64,000 nt of DNA from positions 3,038,001 to 3,102,000 of the forward strand of contig JAXMBC010000001.1 in the NCBI GenBank assembly GCA_046350055.1, in the 5' to 3' direction. The notes beneath the pieces were generated by a model. That model searched no databases. It saw nothing but the letters and a program-made list of their open reading frames with translations, and had not been told where the DNA came from. The stretch is from JAEUIE01 sp046350055 (GTDB lineage Bacteria > Planctomycetota > Planctomycetia > Gemmatales > HRBIN36). Below, in pieces: positions 35,459 to 45,006 of this stretch. How positions within the stretch are numbered: the first letter of the stretch is position 1; each line of letters starts with the position of its first letter. The translations under genes and the position numbers were made by a program.

Positions 35459-36406
35459 ATGTCTATCGAGAAATCAGCAGGAGCACTGGTCATCTGTTGT
35501 CTAACGACAGGGTGTGTCTCCTTGCCGATGGAGCAGGTTCGGACTGAAACCAACTCCAAAACATCCAAAACGCTCATGTCTTGGAACGCCCCATCAAAGG
35601 ACGATAGCGGAGAGAAAGAGGACGGAAAAAAGGACAACAAGACAGCAGAGGCAAATAATGAGGCCAAGGAAGCCGCGAGCAAAGAAGAGCCAAGTGAGAT
35701 CGCAGCAGATCGCCCGGATTTCACTGAGTCAAGCACCACGGTGGGGAAGGGAAGAATCCAATTGGAATCTGGCTATACGCTAAGCCGCAATCGAGACACG
35801 GGCGAACGCAATGGACATTCTTTTCCGGAGGCCCTTTTGAGAATCGGGCTCTTCGCCGACTGGTTTGAACTTCGCATAGGTCAGAACTACTCCAGCACCA
35901 ATCTTACAGTCACGTCGACAGATGGCCTCGAAGATCTGTATCTGGGCGTCAAGCTCGCCCTCACTGAACAGAAGAAGCTCTTTCCAGAAACAGCTTTGGT
36001 GATTCAGGCAACCGTGCCAACAGGGCCCGACAACATCACGGCTGGGAAAACCTTGCCAGGCGTCAATTTCCTCTTCGGATGGGATGTCATTCCTGATCAA
36101 TTGACGATGGCAGGCAGTGTGCAGGGAAATGCAGCAGTTACCGATGACGGAAGTTCGTATCTGGAATTAGCACAGTCGTTCACCATGGGTTATTCAATGA
36201 CAACAAAGCTCGGCTGCTATTTGGAGGTTTTTGGCAAAGAGCCATTCAGTGCGAACGTGCCCGATGTAGGGCCGGAGTATTACCTTGATGGGGGATTTAC
36301 TTACAAGTTCACCCCAAACTTTCAGTATGACGTTCGTGCTGGCGTGGGCCTGAATCGACATTCAGACGACTACTTTATTGGCACCGGTTTCGCTGTACGC
36401 TATTAA
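35459..36406 (+). CDS. outer-membrane beta-barrel transporter-like protein
   Basis: 315 residues. The N-terminus ends CCLTTGC, a lipoprotein-like signal, then a charged low-complexity stretch (about 45-80, Glu/Lys/Asp/Asn rich). The rest, beginning AADRPDFTESSTTVGKGRIQLE and continuing with alternating strands (FELRIGQNYSS, LEDLYLGVKLAL, ALVIQATVPTGPDN), resembles the Phenol_MetA_deg/transporter outer-membrane barrel family. It finishes with an aromatic C-terminus (GTGFAVRY), as porin-like barrels do. It faces away from operon A across the shared control region and may be a passive channel or metal-related porin. No SD is visible before the ATG. Confidence 0.75.
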   Translation: MSIEKSAGALVICCLTTGCVSLPMEQVRTETNSKTSKTLMSWNAPSKDDSGEKEDGKKDNKTAEANNEAKEAASKEEPSEIAADRPDFTESSTTVGKGRIQLESGYTLSRNRDTGERNGHSFPEALLRIGLFADWFELRIGQNYSSTNLTVTSTDGLEDLYLGVKLALTEQKKLFPETALVIQATVPTGPDNITAGKTLPGVNFLFGWDVIPDQLTMAGSVQGNAAVTDDGSSYLELAQSFTMGYSMTTKLGCYLEVFGKEPFSANVPDVGPEYYLDGGFTYKFTPNFQYDVRAGVGLNRHSDDYFIGTGFAVRY

Positions 36407-36434
36407 TCCATGTCTCAAATTAGAATGCTGACAA

Positions 36435-36689
36435 TCACTTCGCTGCCTCTGCCTCGCCCAGCTTAGCTTTTTCTTTGGCAATTTCTGCGTCAATATAATT
36501 TAGGGCTCCTTGGACGGCTAATTGTTTCGGATACCGCGGAGCCTCTTGGCTAGTCCAGCCAAGTACATACCGTGCTGCCACATTCGAAGAAAATGTTTTG
36601 AGCAGTTTCCAGCCAAGATCTAAGTACTGATTGGCGTCCACCTGATTGCCGCATTCTACGACTTGTCTTACATCATGCAGAATAGGCAT
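36435..36689 (-). CDS. small conserved hypothetical protein
   Basis: 84 residues starting MPILHDVRQ (an in-frame ATG at 36704 is also possible). No signal peptide or membrane helix; the core LDLGWKLLKTFS...AARYVLGWT and the Glu/Lys-rich C-terminal helix look like a genuine soluble small protein. No family recognised. It lies between the outer-membrane protein and MFS/spermidine-synthase genes on the opposite strand to the former. Confidence 0.45.
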   Translation of the reverse strand: MPILHDVRQVVECGNQVDANQYLDLGWKLLKTFSSNVAARYVLGWTSQEAPRYPKQLAVQGALNYIDAEIAKEKAKLGEAEAAK

Positions 36690-36811
36690 GGCTCGCTCGC
36701 ACAAAGACTGTTTATCTAATGCAATCTATGTTTACCTACGAAGTACACAACTAGATTCTAGACGCCAGCCAAGATGCAAGATGATAACTCTCTTCGTTGA
36801 CATTGAGGGCA

Positions 36812-39190
36812 TCACGGAAATAACAGTTGTTTTTGCAAATCTCTGCGATTCTGTGACTTCGGGAGGGTGGGAAATAATTGCAAGCTGCAATCCGGTAGTC
36901 CAGAGAGGACGCGGTCATAATACTCGCGCAGCGATTCTCCTTTCAGCAACTGGTGACTCATGTGACTGATGGGTGCCGAAAACTCCAAATGCGGAAATTC
37001 ATCCGTATTGAGTATTCCATGAGTACGTTTCCAATGACCTAAATATAAGTCGGCCACATCATGAATTGAGCGAAGGTCTGGGTCGATGGGCTTAGTGTCG
37101 TAAAGACCTGCCAGTGCTGTTTCGATCTGCCGCTCGGTTACATGCATTCCCTCATCACTCCCGATGAGGGCGATGAGGGCACGCTTGGAATCTAGCTTTC
37201 CCCACCATAAAGATGTGTCGGGAAATACAGAAGCAAAGCTCTCAGCGACCATCTCAAATTCTCGACCTCCCATTTGGTACACAGGAAGCCATTGACAGAA
37301 TAATCCGCCTGGTTTTATCCGCTCCTTGGCTTTTCGGAAATGATCGACTGTGTACAGGTATCCGGTTTCACTTTCCCATGGGACAAATAGGTCACCAATA
37401 ATGATGTCATATCGACGGTGTGTGGTGAATAGATGATGACGTGCGTCATCCACGATCATCTCGAAATTTGGATCATCGACAACACCGTAATTGCTTGCAC
37501 TGAGCAGACGTGCCGCGTTCAGCACTTCGGGTATCAACTCGACGACAACAGATTGCTTGAGACCGGGAAAGCCAACTGCGCCTCCGGCTGTCAGACCTGT
37601 GCCAAGGCCGAGAAACAATACATCCTTCGGTGAACCATGAAGAAGCAGTGGGATCCGAGCCTGGCGGTAAGCTCGCCATGCTTCAGTGCCTGTACTTCCA
37701 TAACGATAGTGCAAATTCTGCCTGATCTTTAGATAGCCTTCTGGCGATTTTGTCACGTCAATCCAGCCATAGGCCGAGTTCCACCGTCGAATCAGCAGGT
37801 CTCCTCGTTCATCTTGGCCTACCGGCTCCAGCCCTTGTCGATTGATTAATGGCGCGACCACACAGAGAAAAACAAGCATCACTATGATTCCAGTCCATAT
37901 TCGATTCCGACGAAAGAGCATCACCATGGTATAACATGCGTAAAAGAAGGATATCAACACCCCCGTTTGCCAAAGGCCCAAGATCGGGATGAGTAAAAGG
38001 CTGGTGAGCCCTGCTCCCAACGCGGCTGCAATAGCATTGATGAACGTCGAATAGCCAACGACTTGAGCAAGCGTGGCATGAGTTTGTCGAGATTGATCGG
38101 ACCAAACGAGCGGAAAGAACATTCCCAGCAAGACGAACGTAGGCATCACGATGATCGACACAAGGGCAAACACACCCAGCAAGTAGCTGCCAAACGTGCT
38201 TCCCCAAACGAAATAATCAAAATCAGTCAATGCGACAAATGCAAAAGATGATGCGGGAATGGCAAATGACCCAGCACCTGCAATCAACATCAATAAAAGC
38301 GTTGGATTGATCTGCTTAAGGAGGAGCTTCACAAGAAATGCACCAAGTGCAAGCGACAGAAGAGCCACTGCGAGAATGGCACTAAACGTGTACGTGCTGT
38401 TATGAAACACCAGTGAAAAGAGCCTGGTGTAATACACTTCCAGCGCTAAAAGTCCGAATCCAGAAAGACTGGCAACGGTAAGCTGGTGCCATGTGAGTAT
38501 GGAGCGTTTGGCAACTTTATTCAGTGGAGGATTGTCGATTGGTTTGACGGGAATCTGGCCTGACCGAAATGAAGAGGTTTTGTTGGCGGATACCACCAAG
38601 GCAATGAGGCCGATTGTAAGAGACAGCAGGGCTGCCCAATAGCTTGCACCTCTGACACCGGTCCACGTCAAAAAACCAAACGCTGCTGTCATCACCCCGA
38701 CAAAACCGCCGGCAGTATTCCAGGCATAAAGCGTCACACTTCGTTGGCTGCAGTGTGGATCGAAGGACGAGAGACATTGAGCCATCAAGGGGAAAGTTGC
38801 ACCGAGAGCAATGGTTGCAGGAAGTAGAATAAGTGTGCAGAAGAGCCATCGCATCAGCTGATCAGGAAATGGCGAGCTTGTGAGGAGGGACACCAAGGGT
38901 TCGATTTGTTGTAAGAGAAGAGGGACGAGCGACGCCCAGCCGGCGATCGTAAGTTCTGCGATTGCATAATAGGTCCAAGCACGCTGTGAACGAGCCCTCC
39001 ATGCTGCCAGGGCATACCCCAAGGCCATACCAAGAAAAAAGGATGTCAGTACTGCCGCAGCTCCGTGGACGGTATGGCCGATAAGTGTACCGATTTGGCG
39101 TGACCAGGACACCTCGTAAACGAGTGCTGCAACACCTGACAAGAAGGATAAAAAGTAAAGCAGCATTACCTGCACACTCGCTGAGAACAT
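36812..39190 (-). CDS. fused MFS-like membrane / spermidine synthase-like protein
   Basis: 792 residues. The first 450 contain about 12 membrane helices (LYFLSFLSGVAALVYEVSWSRQIGTLIG is the typical opening). The last 300 form a spermidine-synthase-like Rossmann fold: VLFLGLGTGLTAGGAV for the nucleotide loop, VVELIPEVLNAA for the acidic strand, DDARHHL, and YDIIIGDLFVPWESETGYLYTVDHF. Proteins of this architecture are common and annotated fused MFS/spermidine synthase, but their substrate is unknown. Whether this one makes polyamines is doubtful because the membrane domain dominates. It is transcribed leftward, divergent from a small secreted protein gene. Confidence 0.88.
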   Translation of the reverse strand: MFSASVQVMLLYFLSFLSGVAALVYEVSWSRQIGTLIGHTVHGAAAVLTSFFLGMALGYALAAWRARSQRAWTYYAIAELTIAGWASLVPLLLQQIEPLVSLLTSSPFPDQLMRWLFCTLILLPATIALGATFPLMAQCLSSFDPHCSQRSVTLYAWNTAGGFVGVMTAAFGFLTWTGVRGASYWAALLSLTIGLIALVVSANKTSSFRSGQIPVKPIDNPPLNKVAKRSILTWHQLTVASLSGFGLLALEVYYTRLFSLVFHNSTYTFSAILAVALLSLALGAFLVKLLLKQINPTLLLMLIAGAGSFAIPASSFAFVALTDFDYFVWGSTFGSYLLGVFALVSIIVMPTFVLLGMFFPLVWSDQSRQTHATLAQVVGYSTFINAIAAALGAGLTSLLLIPILGLWQTGVLISFFYACYTMVMLFRRNRIWTGIIVMLVFLCVVAPLINRQGLEPVGQDERGDLLIRRWNSAYGWIDVTKSPEGYLKIRQNLHYRYGSTGTEAWRAYRQARIPLLLHGSPKDVLFLGLGTGLTAGGAVGFPGLKQSVVVELIPEVLNAARLLSASNYGVVDDPNFEMIVDDARHHLFTTHRRYDIIIGDLFVPWESETGYLYTVDHFRKAKERIKPGGLFCQWLPVYQMGGREFEMVAESFASVFPDTSLWWGKLDSKRALIALIGSDEGMHVTERQIETALAGLYDTKPIDPDLRSIHDVADLYLGHWKRTHGILNTDEFPHLEFSAPISHMSHQLLKGESLREYYDRVLSGLPDCSLQLFPTLPKSQNRRDLQKQLLFP

Positions 39191-39273
39191 CTTGCCTCAC
39201 TCCAAACTCGAATTGCTCAGGCAACGGGAATTCTGTATTGTCTCTCCCCGATAGCTAGCAATGGGGACGTTAC

Positions 39274-39654
39274 ATGCAAGTATTAACTTTCGTTGCGGTA
39301 GCAACACTATCTGCCTTGATTGGGACTTTTGTGTTGGAAGCGGGGCCATCGAGTATTTCTCGTCAAAAGGTCTCGCCAGTTCGCAGTTCAAATCGAGGTG
39401 CGGCAGTTTTGAGTAGTCCGAACCACGAACGAGATTCCATGCAACCCATGCTCAAGGACGAAGAACTTGCCTGGTGCTCCAGACATTCAGGGAAGCTAGC
39501 AACTGCTCCTCGTCATTCCAAGGCACCTCCAAAACCATTCATTCTACGATTGCCACAACCCACTACGGTTGAATCAGAGAAGCCTTTCGGTCGGTTGCCA
39601 TCAAGAAGCTCAAAAGCCTCCATCCAATGCGGGGATGATTGCTGCAACAAGTAG
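39274..39654 (+). CDS. small exported protein with Cys-rich end
   Basis: 126 residues. The N-terminal hydrophobic helix (VLTFVAVATLSALIGTFVLEAG) looks like a signal peptide or anchor. The middle is Ser/Arg/Pro-rich with CSRHSGK, and the last residues are CGDDCCNK. No recognisable domain. It is divergent from the MFS/spermidine synthase gene, 83 bases apart. The Cys-rich tail recalls the small lipoprotein at 53820 (ending GACCGGHF) and the other Cys-rich exported products of this element. SD is weak, so the gene is moderately supported. Confidence 0.5.
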   Translation: MQVLTFVAVATLSALIGTFVLEAGPSSISRQKVSPVRSSNRGAAVLSSPNHERDSMQPMLKDEELAWCSRHSGKLATAPRHSKAPPKPFILRLPQPTTVESEKPFGRLPSRSSKASIQCGDDCCNK

Positions 39655-39785
39655 CGGAGAGCATGATATTCAAAAGACCAAAGGCGTGTCTGCGATCTAA
39701 CCCACTCCCGCCCGAGCTTAAAACAGAAACGAGCATCTTCACTTGCTTTTCTTTCAGGATCGTCTCGTGAAATTTCGTCTCCAAC

Positions 39786-42716
39786 TCATTTCTTCGTATT
39801 GCTTAACGAAGGATGATTTGCAAAAGGCGAGCGGATTAAACGTAGGTAGGCAATCACTATTTCCAGACTCCAACGCGACTGGTGATTTTCCGAGAGTAAG
39901 TACAGACCGCTAGAATCGCCGGTGCCTACAGTGCAAATAGAGCATCCTCCATCAACTGCATTAACAGGAGGGCCACCGCATTTGATCCTCATGGCCTCGA
40001 TAGGTCGGTTCAGCGACTGCGCAGGATTGCCAGTAAAGTAAACTCTTAAGTCCGTTCGATAATCACCTGTTTCAAAAGGAGCACCCGTGCCGCAAATCGG
40101 GCAGATAGCTTCGTGGCAAACATAATCATTGTTTTGCCAAACAAAGCCTCCAGGTTGGTGACGGTGATTACCAGGTTTGTAACGTTTCAAGGAAGCGAGA
40201 ACAGTTCGTAACTGAGGGTCATCCGGCTCGTGAGCTGCGACAATTTCAGTGGGTAATATGACGGTTTGACTGATGTGGCTTTCCAAGAGTCGCCCAGGAG
40301 TTCGTGCCCCTTGAGCGGGATAACAAAGCTGGTACAAATAGAGGTGGTTTCTCTTGGCACTAGCCCACACCTGTGAATCTGGACTAAGTGTTTGCAATCC
40401 GGGGGCAATCGGTAAGCGCAGTATGGTTTTGCCGTCTCTATTGCGAAACTGCGTCTCTTGTTCGGCCATCAACGGAACAATGGGCGAATCGGACACAAAC
40501 GCACTCAAACCGAGTCGACCACTAATTGTTGATGGTGTGGACTTCGTGGTAGTGCTCCACTCTTGGGTTTCTTGCATCGCATTCACTGTGAGTAAGTAGG
40601 CACCATCACGAGAGAATGCCATCTCTAGAATCTTTTGGTGTCCTGTGTCGAGCTTGAGTTGAATTTGCTTGGTAGTAATGTTCCAAATAACCACGCTGGA
40701 CAGAAATGAAGCGGCAAGCTGAGTAGAATCTGACGAAAAAACTAAACAGTGCGTTTCGATCCACTCATCACCCATATTCAGTTTGGCCTGGAGAGTACCT
40801 TCTGTTGACTCCCAAAGATAAATCTGATGATCGCGGGCAAAAGCTGCGATAAGCTCCGAATTGGGGGAGAATACAGCTTGATGAGTGAATAGGCTGGGCC
40901 ATGATGCCACATCCTGAGCTGCTTCCATATTCCAGAGCCTAATGGAACCATCATTCCAATCGCCCCAAGTAACTAGTCGTGAGGCGTTCGGAGAAAGAGC
41001 AAGGCCCATGTTCTCTTGAACCTGATGTGCTTGAAAACGATGTACGAGAGACCAATCTTGTGAATTCCAGATTCGAATGTTTCCGTCCCAAGCACCTGTT
41101 ACCAAGAATCGACCGTCGGAACTAAACGCAGCATTGAGCGTTTTGCCCTCTGCGATACGTCGAATAATCTTACCCTCGGCTACGCTCCAGATGAATGCTT
41201 GCCCATCGTGTTGCGTGGATGTGACTACCTCTTTGCCCAGAGGGGAGAATGATAGGTGATTGATTTCCGCATTGTGGTTCTTGAGTTGCGGTGCGTTATT
41301 TGATTTTCTCCATTCCCACAGAATCACCCTGTTATCGCTGGCTCCGGAAACAACGTAGCGTCCATCTGGTGAAAAATCGACAGAGTTGACCCAGTGACTA
41401 TGTCCGTAGAGGACTGCCAACTCGGTACCGTTTTCTGTGTCCCAAAGCCGAATGGTATTGTCTTTTGAAGCCGAAGCGGCGTAGCGACCATCGCGTGAGA
41501 CCGCGACACCAAAAACCCACTCTTTGTGACCAGAACAACAATGAAGTTCTTTCCCAGCCACAGCATCCCATATCCTGAGGGTCTTATCAAATGAACCCGA
41601 CACCGCGATCCGGCCATCCTCTGAAAGTGCAACGTCTTCAATTCGATCCCGGTGACCGTAGAGCGTGGAGTAGACCGTACCGGTTTGAACATCCTGCAGG
41701 CAAACCACGTATCTACGCGGATTATCCTCCCAGCTGGAGAAGACGGCCCGTCTACCATTCTGTCCAAAGGTCTTTCCAACTGTCTCGGAAACTGAATCAG
41801 CTTCTTGGCCAGTCCCATCCTTCCTGTTCCAGAGATAAAACTTGCCCGATCGATCCTGTACCACAATCCAGGCATCGTCATGCGAAACTCCAATCCACCT
41901 TAGCACTATTTCGTAAGGGGGACGGTGAGTTATCATTTCACCTGTGACAAGGTTCCATCGTTGAATCATTCCATCGCGCATTCCAGCAATAACTTCCAAT
42001 TCATCCAAGCTGAATGCAACGGCTTTTACTTTTAAGTCCAGGTCACTAAGACATTTAACCTCTTTACCCGCATGCATATTCCAGATTGAGATGGAACGGT
42101 CATTACTCGCTGATGCCACTAATTTACCACTAGGCGAAAATGCAACCACTCGAACAGAGTCAGAATGCTCAGAGAGCGGATGAGGTCTTGAGGTTCCCAG
42201 TGTTACCTCAGGCGGTCGGAGTGAGCGGCCCCACGAAATGGGTACGCCATCGGGTGACATACTCTCTAGCCAACGATCCACCAACGCAGAAAATTTGGTT
42301 GGTGCCACCGTTTTACTTGTTTGAACTACAAACCTAGTGTCGGCCTCCTGATGGAAATGCTGAGTGACGACATCGTGGTCGTGCCAGTGCCCACGGTTCC
42401 AAAGACAGGCAACAAAACAATCGGGATGGTCTTCTAAGAACGAGCGATCTAGTTCAAGGGCTTCACCTATTAAGTCTAATAAGCGATACTTGGCCGAATC
42501 AGGTGGTACAACTGACAAGGCCAGTTTGTATTCCTCAATCAACGAACCAAGTTCATCAACAGTGATTTTCGCCTTCAAAAAAGAAAGGCTTGTTAGCAGC
42601 CGTTCAAGTTCTTGCCAGCGTCGGCTTGTGGCTAAGCATCGCACAGCCTGTCTCAGGTAACAGATCCTTTGCCGGGAAGGTAAGGAATAGAAGTCAATGT
42701 TTGAGCTATTCATCAT
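39786..42716 (-). CDS. WD40 double-propeller protein with zinc-ribbon-like tail
   Basis: About 976 residues from ATG 42716. Residues 1-175 are helical. From about 180 to 780 there are 13-14 WD40 repeats, for example VRVVAFSPSGKLVASASNDRSI...W and VNSVDFSPDGRYVVSGASDNRV...W, enough for two seven-bladed propellers. The tail (about 850-977) has CHEAICPICGTG and CGGPP...GCSIC, a treble-clef/zinc-ribbon-like arrangement that I do not recognise. The start overlaps the stop of the preceding HTH-STAND ATPase by a few bases. The two products thus look like a STAND switch whose ATPase and WD40 sensor lie on separate chains, where relatives often have them fused. Confidence 0.82.
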   Translation of the reverse strand: MMNSSNIDFYSLPSRQRICYLRQAVRCLATSRRWQELERLLTSLSFLKAKITVDELGSLIEEYKLALSVVPPDSAKYRLLDLIGEALELDRSFLEDHPDCFVACLWNRGHWHDHDVVTQHFHQEADTRFVVQTSKTVAPTKFSALVDRWLESMSPDGVPISWGRSLRPPEVTLGTSRPHPLSEHSDSVRVVAFSPSGKLVASASNDRSISIWNMHAGKEVKCLSDLDLKVKAVAFSLDELEVIAGMRDGMIQRWNLVTGEMITHRPPYEIVLRWIGVSHDDAWIVVQDRSGKFYLWNRKDGTGQEADSVSETVGKTFGQNGRRAVFSSWEDNPRRYVVCLQDVQTGTVYSTLYGHRDRIEDVALSEDGRIAVSGSFDKTLRIWDAVAGKELHCCSGHKEWVFGVAVSRDGRYAASASKDNTIRLWDTENGTELAVLYGHSHWVNSVDFSPDGRYVVSGASDNRVILWEWRKSNNAPQLKNHNAEINHLSFSPLGKEVVTSTQHDGQAFIWSVAEGKIIRRIAEGKTLNAAFSSDGRFLVTGAWDGNIRIWNSQDWSLVHRFQAHQVQENMGLALSPNASRLVTWGDWNDGSIRLWNMEAAQDVASWPSLFTHQAVFSPNSELIAAFARDHQIYLWESTEGTLQAKLNMGDEWIETHCLVFSSDSTQLAASFLSSVVIWNITTKQIQLKLDTGHQKILEMAFSRDGAYLLTVNAMQETQEWSTTTKSTPSTISGRLGLSAFVSDSPIVPLMAEQETQFRNRDGKTILRLPIAPGLQTLSPDSQVWASAKRNHLYLYQLCYPAQGARTPGRLLESHISQTVILPTEIVAAHEPDDPQLRTVLASLKRYKPGNHRHQPGGFVWQNNDYVCHEAICPICGTGAPFETGDYRTDLRVYFTGNPAQSLNRPIEAMRIKCGGPPVNAVDGGCSICTVGTGDSSGLYLLSENHQSRWSLEIVIAYLRLIRSPFANHPSLSNTKK

Positions 42717-44121
42717 CAAACAACTCCTTCATACTGTTGAGCATTCGCTCCGATAAACATTCGTGAATGCCCGGCAACGTGACACCTGCCGATTGCAATG
42801 TGTCGTTGCGGCGTAAGAAATCTTGAAAGCTAGCATGATAGACTTGGTAACACCGTTCATCGTCAACATAATCCTCTTGAAGAAACTCGCCCCACTCGTC
42901 CAACACACCTTGTACGGTTAGTTCATCTTCGCTCGCAAAGTCAGCAATCATGGAGCGGGTGACAGGCTCTTCAATTTCCGAAAGGATGTAGATGATCTTG
43001 ATTTTGTGCATGGGGAGAGGGGATTGTGTCATTCCCATTCGCCGCCAATGGTCTTCATAGTATCTCTCCAAACCGCGTGGGAGCTTTTCAAAACTAAGAC
43101 CTTCGTAGTGACCCTCCGCTATCGAAGGGAGGACATAGTGCAGATACATGAAATTGCCTTCGCTGAGCAGGGTCAGCTGATCGATGAACTCTTTCTCTTT
43201 GATTCCGTGGGTTTTCAACCAGCTACGTAACTTCGGTTTCTCTGCACTGATTTCCACATACTTGCGAATATCATCTAAATTGTGCTTGTCATAGTCCAGG
43301 AGGTTAAAGTGATGCACATGCGTCTGCAAATAAAGAGGCAAGTTCGCTTTGGGTCGAGTTGTCAAAACAAAATAGACGCCCGTGGGGAGCGTTGGAGGAA
43401 GTAGCAAAATGTTCTCGCCCTGTTGCAGCGAGGACTTGTTCGCTTCATCCAAGGCATCAACGGCAACTACTAACTTATCGTTCCACTTAAGCTGCTCCGA
43501 TGCTTCTTGTAACAGCTTTAGAAGATGACTGCCATCGCGTGCATTCTTTGGGGGTAATCCCGTCGTGATTGAAAATCGAGCATTCAGTTGTTGAGAGATG
43601 CCTTGCAGGAATTGGTCGTAATTAACAATGCCTGCGGAACGTACGTTAAAGTGAATGGGACATTCCACTCGTTTGTGGTAAGCCGCCATGATCGAACTTT
43701 TGCCTATACCTGGCGGGCCTTCAATAATGAAATAGCCCGATGCTTTGTCCGTTTTGAATTGCTCTATCGCATCAAAGACGAACTCGCGACCAACAAAGTC
43801 CTTTGTCCGGTCTTCGATCAACGATTGGAAGATGCTGATAGGATTGTGCACTCGCAAATCTTCGACACTGGTCCCCAACGCTTTTGCTATCGCCGAAATG
43901 TTTTTGGGATAGCCAACACTATTCGATTCGATCCGAACCAGCGTATTGACGGTATCTATGGGACTTATGAGTTCGGGATGAAGAACATGCAGCCTTTGGA
44001 TTTCTTCAACCATTGCTTCACGCGACCACCCTTTGTTTTCACGTAGCCGCTTGATGAGATTTCCGTTGACTGCGATGGTTCCTTCACGAGGTTTAGACTT
44101 TTCGCTCATGCTTTGCCCCAT
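42706..44121 (-). CDS. HTH-STAND (NACHT/NB-ARC-like) ATPase
   Basis: 471 residues. The N-terminus is an XRE-type helix-turn-helix (LIKRLRENKGWSREAMVEEIQ...NTLVRIESNSVGYPKNISAIAKALGTS). Then comes FVGREFVFDAIEQF and Walker A IIEGPPGIGKSSIM near residue 135. Walker B VVAVDALDEAN has the D-x-x-D-E pattern of STAND ATPases, and FVLTTRP is the sensor-1 strand. The C-terminal part is a winged-helix/helical arm ending in a segment typical before repeats. STAND proteins switch between closed ADP and open ATP oligomeric forms when a ligand is sensed. The WD40 protein encoded immediately downstream, overlapping by up to 11 bases, is the presumed sensor. Output could be transcriptional through the HTH; a defence role is possible but unproven. 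Confidence 0.85.
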   Translation of the reverse strand: MGQSMSEKSKPREGTIAVNGNLIKRLRENKGWSREAMVEEIQRLHVLHPELISPIDTVNTLVRIESNSVGYPKNISAIAKALGTSVEDLRVHNPISIFQSLIEDRTKDFVGREFVFDAIEQFKTDKASGYFIIEGPPGIGKSSIMAAYHKRVECPIHFNVRSAGIVNYDQFLQGISQQLNARFSITTGLPPKNARDGSHLLKLLQEASEQLKWNDKLVVAVDALDEANKSSLQQGENILLLPPTLPTGVYFVLTTRPKANLPLYLQTHVHHFNLLDYDKHNLDDIRKYVEISAEKPKLRSWLKTHGIKEKEFIDQLTLLSEGNFMYLHYVLPSIAEGHYEGLSFEKLPRGLERYYEDHWRRMGMTQSPLPMHKIKIIYILSEIEEPVTRSMIADFASEDELTVQGVLDEWGEFLQEDYVDDERCYQVYHASFQDFLRRNDTLQSAGVTLPGIHECLSERMLNSMKELFDDE

Positions 44122-44189
44122 TTCTAAAAGGGTAGCAAACGAGTGGGAGACGAAGTTTAAGGATCGTTACGTTAGTTCTTGGATCGGAA

Positions 44190-44450
44190 AAATCCACCAC
44201 CGTGAGGTGGTGGACTCGCCATCCTGCCGGTTACCGCCGGCAAAACGACTTCTACCTCAGCCAAAGAGCGACTGAAGCAGCCACCAAAGATCCTCTCGGC
44301 CTGGCACTACAATTACCGAATCTCTGACGGCCATTCAGTGTGGCTAATGATCGAGTAAGGTGAGTTTGCCAGCAGAGACGCCCTCTGTCAAGCACTTCAA
44401 ACGCCGTTTTGGTTGCGGTTATCTGCAATCAAAACGGCGTTTTTTCTTTT
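44190..44450 (+). ncRNA. candidate structured RNA ending in a terminator
   Basis: No protein gene is seen here, but the + strand has a 9-bp hairpin with GTGA loop (44193-44214) and a 13-bp rho-independent terminator whose T-rich tail ends at 44450. A terminator without an upstream coding gene on its strand suggests a short RNA or a leader transcript. Boundaries are guesses. Confidence 0.4.
44399..44450 (+). terminator. rho-independent terminator
   Basis: 13-bp perfect stem AAACGCCGTTTTG / CAAAACGGCGTTT (44399-44411 with 44430-44442), followed by TTTTCTTTTT. Very strong on the + strand, with no gene immediately before it. Confidence 0.85.
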
Positions 44451-44459
44451 TGAAAGCGA

Positions 44460-44665
44460 GGAAAACAATGTGATTTCCAATTTCAACCGGAACCGACTTT
44501 GGGCGAAGAGCCCAAAAGTGGGTCAACAACAAAAGGATGTGGCAATCATCCCAGAACCAACCAAGTGATTGCCACACGGACCAGACCCCAGGTCTCTTCC
44601 GCAGAACGGGAAAAGTGCAGGTCTATTCCTGCAGGCAGAATACGCCGTTCCGCCTGTCTAGTAAA
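44460..44665 (+). promoter_or_regulatory. hairpin-rich leader upstream of a small operon
   Basis: Contains a 7-bp stem TTTGGGC-GAAGA-GCCCAAA (44498-44516), an 11-bp stem TGTGGCAATCA / TGATTGCCACA (44538-44548 with 44576-44586), and a 6-bp stem TGCAGG-TCTATT-CCTGCA near 44620. All precede the SD of the gene at 44677. Could be a 5' regulatory leader; no known riboswitch class is recognised. Confidence 0.4.
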
Positions 44666-44676
44666 GGAGTTCAATC

Positions 44677-45006
44677 ATGGCTTACGCTAGCCTTCCTTTT
44701 GAGATTGTGCAGCTAGCTCGACTCCTCGAGAACCCCGGCTTTTGGATTCGATTACTTGGCGTTGATCGGTTAAGGACCTTGTTGGACTCAGCATGTCTAA
44801 CGAGATTCGCCCAAACCTGGGTTACGGAGAAAGCCCGTCTCGCCATCCAGAGAGAGCAGCACCCAAAAGTCCGAGACTCGCTGAAGCAACTGCTTGCCCA
44901 ACTTGAATCCCCATCACAACGCCACAATGACCATGAATGTATGGTCATCTTCGCTCGTCCCACTCTTTTCAAAGGAATCAAACATGCCACTCACAAACTT
45001 CGATGA
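44677..45006 (+). CDS. small hypothetical protein
   Basis: 109 residues, with AAAGGAG seven bases before the ATG. The N-terminal 75 residues look like an amphipathic helical protein (SLPFEIVQLARLLENPGFWIRLLGVDRL); the last 30 lie over the start of the next gene and are less gene-like. No family recognised. The stop overlaps the next start by 23 bases, so the two genes are translationally coupled. Confidence 0.6.
   Translation: MAYASLPFEIVQLARLLENPGFWIRLLGVDRLRTLLDSACLTRFAQTWVTEKARLAIQREQHPKVRDSLKQLLAQLESPSQRHNDHECMVIFARPTLFKGIKHATHKLR

Noticed and set aside
39563..39784. Leftward frame of 73 codons between two genes
   Set aside because: Overlaps the 3' end of the small exported protein gene and has no SD or recognisable feature.
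44203..44358. Open stretch ending AWHYNYRISDGHSVWLMIE before the terminator
   Set aside because: It looks somewhat coding, but there is no start codon after the upstream stop except at its very end; it may be a remnant, and the hairpins are the stronger signal.
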